Shown piece by piece: positions 60,521 to 64,000 of a DNA stretch of 64,000 bases (the first letter of the stretch is position 1; every line of letters begins with the position of its first letter). Location of the stretch: NCBI GenBank assembly GCA_016208305.1, contig JACQYI010000006.1, forward strand, positions 806,001-870,000, in the 5' to 3' direction. A model generated the notes under the pieces. The model did not search any database and had not been told where the DNA came from. It saw only the letters and a program-made list of their open reading frames with translations. Origin of the DNA: Oscillatoriophycideae cyanobacterium NC_groundwater_1537_Pr4_S-0.65um_50_18 (lineage in GTDB: Bacteria; Cyanobacteriota; Cyanobacteriia; Elainellales; Elainellaceae). A program made the position numbers and the translations under genes.

Positions 60521-62992
60521 ATGGTTATTGCCCATAAGCCCAGCACAAATCCCATTAGTGAAGGTTCTAGAGAAGAAGCATTAGTTCTCTGGTTTGAAGA
60601 AGTCGGTATTGCAGATATTCACTTAGTGGGTGGCAAGAATGCCTCACTAGGGGAAATGATTGGACAGTTGATGGCTCAAGGGGTAAATGTCCCAACGGGG
60701 TTTGCCACCACTGCCTATGCCTTTCGCTACTTCATCGAAAATGCGGGATTAGAGGCGCAACTACGACAGCTTCTATCTGATTTGGACGTCAATGATATCC
60801 CCAATTTGCAAGAGCGCGGTAAACAAGCGCGATCGCTGGTTTTGCATACGCCCTTTCCGCCAACGCTAGAGAATGCCATCACTACAGCCTATGCCCAGCT
60901 TTCTCAGCGCTACGGGGTTGAGCAGGGAGCAAACAATCTAGATGTGGCGGTTCGGTCTAGCGCGACCGCTGAAGACTTGCCCGATGCCAGCTTTGCAGGG
61001 CAGCAAGAAACCTATCTGAATATTCAAGGCGTGAGTGCGGTTCTGGAGGCTTGTCATCGCTGCTTTGCTTCGCTCTTTACCGATCGCGCCCTTTCCTACC
61101 GCGTGGCTCAAGGCTTTGACCACCTAGACGTAGCGCTGTCTGTGGGTGTCCAAAAAATGGTGCGATCGGACTTGGCTACGGCTGGGGTGATGTTTTCGAT
61201 CGACACTGAAACGGGCTTCAAAAATGCGGCGCTGATTACCGCAGCCTATGGCTTAGGGGAAAACGTGGTGCAGGGTGCTGTAGTGCCAGATGAGTACTAC
61301 GTCTTTAAGCCAACCCTCAAGACCGGATTTAAGCCGATTCTAGAGAAGCGGCTAGGCAGCAAAGATATGCGGATGGTGTATGACGAGGCAGGGGGCAAGC
61401 TGGTCAAAAATGTCCCCGTCGAGGAAAGCGATCGCCAAAAATTTGCCCTCAGCGATGAGGAAATCTTGACCTTGGCGCGCTGGGCTTGTGTGATTGAAGA
61501 TCACTACTCCAGCGTGCATGGTGGCGAAACCCCCATGGATATGGAATGGGCAAAAGATGGACACACAGGCCAGCTATTTATTGTCCAGGCTCGCCCAGAA
61601 ACCGTGCAGTCACGGAAGTCGGGCAATGTCTTGCGTACCTACAAGCTTAAGGATGCTCATCCCCCAGAGCCGCTGTTTATCGGTCGGGCTGTAGGCGACT
61701 TGATTGGTCAAGGTCAGGTGCGAATGCTGACAGATGTCGCTCGCCTAGATGAATTCCAAGCAGGGGAAATTTTGGTGGCCGACAAGACCGATCCCGATTG
61801 GGAGCCGATCATGAAAAAAGCTAGCGCCCTCGTTACGAAGCAGGGCGGACGAACCTGCCATGCGGCGATCATCGCGCGCGAGTTGGGCATTCCGGCTGTG
61901 GTGGGCTGCGGAGATGCGATCGACACCTTACATGATGGGCAGGAAATTACAGTTTCTTGTGCAGACAGTGACGAAGGCAAAATCTATGCCGGACTGCTGC
62001 CCTACGAAGTAGACGAGCTGCACTTAGACGACCTGCCTCAAATCCGTACCAAAATTTTGATGAATGTCGGCAATCCTCAGGAGGCGTTTTCGCTGGCGTC
62101 TTTACCCTCTAGTGGAGTAGGTCTAGCGCGATCGGAGTTCATTATTGCCAATCAGATCAAGATTCATCCGCTGGCGCTGATCCACTTTGACCAGCTCCGA
62201 GACAAGGGAGCGAAATGGGAAATCTCTCAACTGGCGGCAAACTACACCCACAAGCCTGATTTCTTCGTCGATAAGCTAGCTCAGGGGATTGGTAAGCTGG
62301 CAGCGGCTTTTTACCCCAATCCTGTTATTGTTCGTATGTCTGATCTGAAGAGCAACGAGTATGCTAACCTCATCGGCGGCCGACAGTTTGAGCCAGACGA
62401 AGAAAATCCCATGCTGGGTTGGCGAGGTGCCTCTCGCTACTATGACCCTAAATACAGTGAGGCTTTTGGGCTAGAGTGCAAGGCGATGAAGCGCGTCCGA
62501 GATGAGATGGGCTTGACCAATGCCATTCCCATGATTCCGTTTTGCCGCACCCCTGAGGAAGGGCGGAAGGTGCTAGCGGAAATGGCGAAAAACGGGCTGG
62601 TACAGGGGGAAAATGGCTTGCAGGTCTACGTAATGTGCGAACTGCCGAGCAACGTTATCCTAGCCGACGAATTCAGCGAAATCTTTGATGGTTTCTCAAT
62701 CGGCTCCAATGATTTGACGCAGCTCACTTTAGGAGTCGATCGCGATTCCTCTTTAGTAGCCCATGTGTTTGATGAGCGCAGCGAAGCCGTCAAGACAATG
62801 GTGCGTGTCGTCATTCAAAAGGCCAAGGCTAAGGGGCGCAAGGTCGGCATTTGCGGTCAAGCACCTAGCGACTACCCAGAATTTGCTAAGTTCTTGGTAG
62901 AACAGGGCATTGATACCATTAGTCTCAACCCTGACTCTGTGGTGAAGACTTTACTGGCGATCGCCCAAACCGAGGGTGAGGTATTGACCTAA
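60521..62992 (+). CDS. ppsA: Phosphoenolpyruvate synthase
   Basis: Converts pyruvate and ATP to phosphoenolpyruvate, AMP and phosphate, used in gluconeogenesis. I chose the ATG at 60521 because AGGAG lies at the right distance; an in-frame TTG at 60494 would add nine residues. The 823-residue protein has the N-terminal ATP-grasp domain (VGGKNASLGEMIGQL, VRSSATAEDLPDASFAGQQETYLN), the phosphohistidine domain with TKQGGRTCHAAIIARELGIPAVVG (His of TCHA), and the C-terminal PEP/pyruvate barrel: GVGLARSEFI, GWRGASRYYD, MIPFCRTPEEGRKVL, FSIGSNDLTQLTLGVDRDS and GICGQAPSD with the catalytic Cys. It is followed by a palindrome at 63045. Confidence 0.97.
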   Translation: MVIAHKPSTNPISEGSREEALVLWFEEVGIADIHLVGGKNASLGEMIGQLMAQGVNVPTGFATTAYAFRYFIENAGLEAQLRQLLSDLDVNDIPNLQERGKQARSLVLHTPFPPTLENAITTAYAQLSQRYGVEQGANNLDVAVRSSATAEDLPDASFAGQQETYLNIQGVSAVLEACHRCFASLFTDRALSYRVAQGFDHLDVALSVGVQKMVRSDLATAGVMFSIDTETGFKNAALITAAYGLGENVVQGAVVPDEYYVFKPTLKTGFKPILEKRLGSKDMRMVYDEAGGKLVKNVPVEESDRQKFALSDEEILTLARWACVIEDHYSSVHGGETPMDMEWAKDGHTGQLFIVQARPETVQSRKSGNVLRTYKLKDAHPPEPLFIGRAVGDLIGQGQVRMLTDVARLDEFQAGEILVADKTDPDWEPIMKKASALVTKQGGRTCHAAIIARELGIPAVVGCGDAIDTLHDGQEITVSCADSDEGKIYAGLLPYEVDELHLDDLPQIRTKILMNVGNPQEAFSLASLPSSGVGLARSEFIIANQIKIHPLALIHFDQLRDKGAKWEISQLAANYTHKPDFFVDKLAQGIGKLAAAFYPNPVIVRMSDLKSNEYANLIGGRQFEPDEENPMLGWRGASRYYDPKYSEAFGLECKAMKRVRDEMGLTNAIPMIPFCRTPEEGRKVLAEMAKNGLVQGENGLQVYVMCELPSNVILADEFSEIFDGFSIGSNDLTQLTLGVDRDSSLVAHVFDERSEAVKTMVRVVIQKAKAKGRKVGICGQAPSDYPEFAKFLVEQGIDTISLNPDSVVKTLLAIAQTEGEVLT

Positions 62993-63044
62993 GCCTGATG
63001 ATGACGGTCACATCACAACTTAGGAACGCACACAAAATAAAACC

Positions 63045-63095
63045 GAATAGTTTTTGGAAGTGCCGCGCTCCGCGCGGCACTTCCAAAAACTATTC
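63045..63095. repeat. Perfect 24-bp-arm hairpin with TCC loop
   Basis: The arms 63045-63068 and 63072-63095 are exact reverse complements around the loop TCC. The core GGAAGTGCCGCGC and outer GAATAGTTTTT match the hairpin at 1848-1900 except for changes at the same stem positions in both arms. It sits 53 bp after ppsA. Confidence 0.9.
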
Positions 63096-63181
63096 CAGAT
63101 TAGTTAATTTGCGATCCTTAACAAATAATCCAGAGGGGCTGCTCAGTCCTTGCCATAACTGCCATGAGGGCATCAATAGAA

Positions 63182-63223
63182 ATCATGTGCCACATATCGT
63201 GGTACATGATTCGTGGCACATGA
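63182..63223. repeat. Nested inverted repeats of the GTGCCAC type
   Basis: ATCATGTGCCAC (63182-63193) faces GTGGTACATGAT (63199-63210, one G-U) and then GTGGCACATGA (63213-63223, exact for 11 bases). Two alternative stems can form with the same left arm. Confidence 0.7.
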
Positions 63224-63546
63224 ATTTTCACCTAAAATTAAGACAGAGCATGAGGAAGTCACCGTCTTTCCCGACAAACCCTTAAGGTATTAGTGAGATG
63301 TTTATCGTGTTGAAATAGGTTTCCATCCTGTTTTTTTGCACCTTAAGTAAGTTTCACAAAAAGTTAATTAAGCTACTGCACAATTTTTTGTGATAGATAA
63401 TTGTGTAGCAGAGTGGACTTTTCCGGCAGCCTTGTCGGTCTAGAAAGGGTGGTGTCTATCAAAAGGCTGAATTAGGTTGATTCTAATTCGGCTTTGCTAT
63501 GGCTATTGCGTAACCATGTTTCTGCCCCCTTTCTCATACAAGCCCA

Positions 63547-64000
63547 TTGATCATCCACAAACTTCGCAACTCCAATAAAGGCTATAGGCAAAAGACAGCG
63601 CTGCTGCGACGTATTGTCGATCGCATCCGTACATCCCTAGAGCTTAATGTTATTCTCCAAGCCGTGTTAGACGAGGTGGCAACGCTGTTGCACCTCGATC
63701 GCTGTCTGTTCTTCTGGTACTTTCAAGACAGCCAGCACATTCAGGTTGTCTGTGAACACAGTAAGGATGGCCATCTTTGCTATGGGACAGAATATTCTCT
63801 AGCCGAGTTAGGAACAATTGCGCCTTGGGTGCAGGCAGGGGATGCCCACGTCAGTCTCGACCGCGTTACGCTTGAGATGTTGGGTGTATCGGTCAGTCTT
63901 TTGATCCCTGTTAACGGGGAAGAGGGAGCCAGCGGATTTATCGCCTGCTTGGGCGATCGGCAGCCGCGTTGGCGTACATCAGAAGTAGATTTCATGCAGG
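63547..64000 (+). CDS. GAF-domain signalling protein (3' partial)
   Basis: A frame that is open to the window end. It reads LRRIVDRIRTSLELNVILQA, then VLDEVATLLHLDRCLFFWYF, LAELGTIAPW and SLLIPVNGEEGASGFIACLG, a typical GAF domain of cyanobacterial two-component sensors or cyclic-nucleotide enzymes. The downstream catalytic part is outside. The start is uncertain: I give TTG 63547; the frame is open back to a stop at 63511-63513. Another frame has ATG 63516 followed by a short peptide that stops at 63576, so a frameshift near 63570 is possible. A chromophore Cys cannot be assigned. Confidence 0.72.
   Translation, partial: MIIHKLRNSNKGYRQKTALLRRIVDRIRTSLELNVILQAVLDEVATLLHLDRCLFFWYFQDSQHIQVVCEHSKDGHLCYGTEYSLAELGTIAPWVQAGDAHVSLDRVTLEMLGVSVSLLIPVNGEEGASGFIACLGDRQPRWRTSEVDFMQ

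Larger units (their letters stand above)
62993..63546. other. Gap after ppsA with several inverted repeats
   Basis: Between ppsA and the GAF-domain gene. It holds the perfect hairpin at 63045-63095, a nested inverted repeat at 63182-63223 (ATCATGTGCCAC facing GTGGTACATGAT, then GTGGCACATGA again), and a stem GCTGAATTAG/CTAATTCGGC at 63466-63492. Nothing here is clearly coding. The region 63400-63500 could hold a small RNA ending at the last stem, but there is no specific match. Confidence 0.6.

Noticed and set aside
63300-63500. Small RNA gene ending at the stem near 63466-63492
   Set aside because: The stem is not followed by a T-run and no known cyanobacterial small RNA motif was recognised. 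It is only mentioned in the gap description.
1-64000. CRISPR array, insertion sequence, prophage or rRNA operon
   Set aside because: No regularly spaced direct repeats with unique spacers, no transposase or integrase, no phage structural genes and no rRNA sequence were seen.

Overview
The window is ordinary chromosome of a cyanobacterium. The evidence is the very high density of the octamer GCGATCGC (HIP1) inside and between genes, together with cyanobacterial-type genes: the NblS sensor kinase, a BciB-type divinyl reductase, Ccs1 cytochrome c maturation factor, a DUF1517 protein, an FMN protein of the Npun_F5749 type and an NtcA-type promoter box. The genus cannot be fixed from the sequence alone. 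I see no rRNA operon, CRISPR array, insertion sequence, prophage or plasmid gene. There is one tRNA (Trp).

Layout. 0-6 kb: the 3' part of a fusion between a degenerate sigma-54-type AAA+ domain and a membrane polyferredoxin, an unrecognised membrane/coiled-coil protein, glycogen synthase and a lipoprotein. 6-8.7 kb: hemC, a glycosyltransferase and a cupredoxin. 8.8-11.8 kb: a cobalt/nickel energy-coupling-factor transporter (CbiM, PDGLE protein, CbiQ, CbiO) behind a C-tract/G-tract palindrome that looks like a CsoR/RcnR-type metal operator. 12-16.2 kb: rplS, tRNA-Trp, then secE-nusG-rplK-rplA, an L10 leader with attenuator, and rplJ-rplL with a terminator. 16.3-28 kb: trhO, an oligopeptide-type ABC permease, a GlnT-type glutamine synthetase divergent from a cupin protein with a perfect GTA-N8-TAC box between them, ccs1, plsY, a 2OG-Fe(II) dioxygenase, peroxiredoxin Q, an HTH/GrpE-like fusion and rsmB.

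28-33.6 kb is one 1839-residue histidine kinase with eleven PAS modules. 33.9-45.4 kb: small envelope proteins, DUF1517, thiE-thiS, a beta-helix/SPOR-like protein followed by an L,D-transpeptidase, an orphan receiver, bciB and a split M16 peptidase pair. 45.6-51.1 kb: a minus-strand nucleotide-sugar cluster (rfbF, rfbC, SAF-domain oxidoreductase, NAD-dependent epimerase/decarboxylase, UDP-glucose dehydrogenase) with no recognisable CDP-glucose 4,6-dehydratase. After about 1 kb without a clear gene come an orphan receiver, small membrane proteins, a TPR protein, purD-nblS, two unknown genes, ppsA and the start of a GAF-domain protein cut by the window end.

The most distinctive non-coding signal is a family of intergenic perfect or near-perfect hairpins, several with a 3-nt loop and a GCGC-nnn-GCGC core. 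The two closest copies (1848-1900 and 63045-63095) differ by changes made symmetrically in both arms. Other notable items are several short tandem repeats with 8-, 12-, 15- and 18-bp units.
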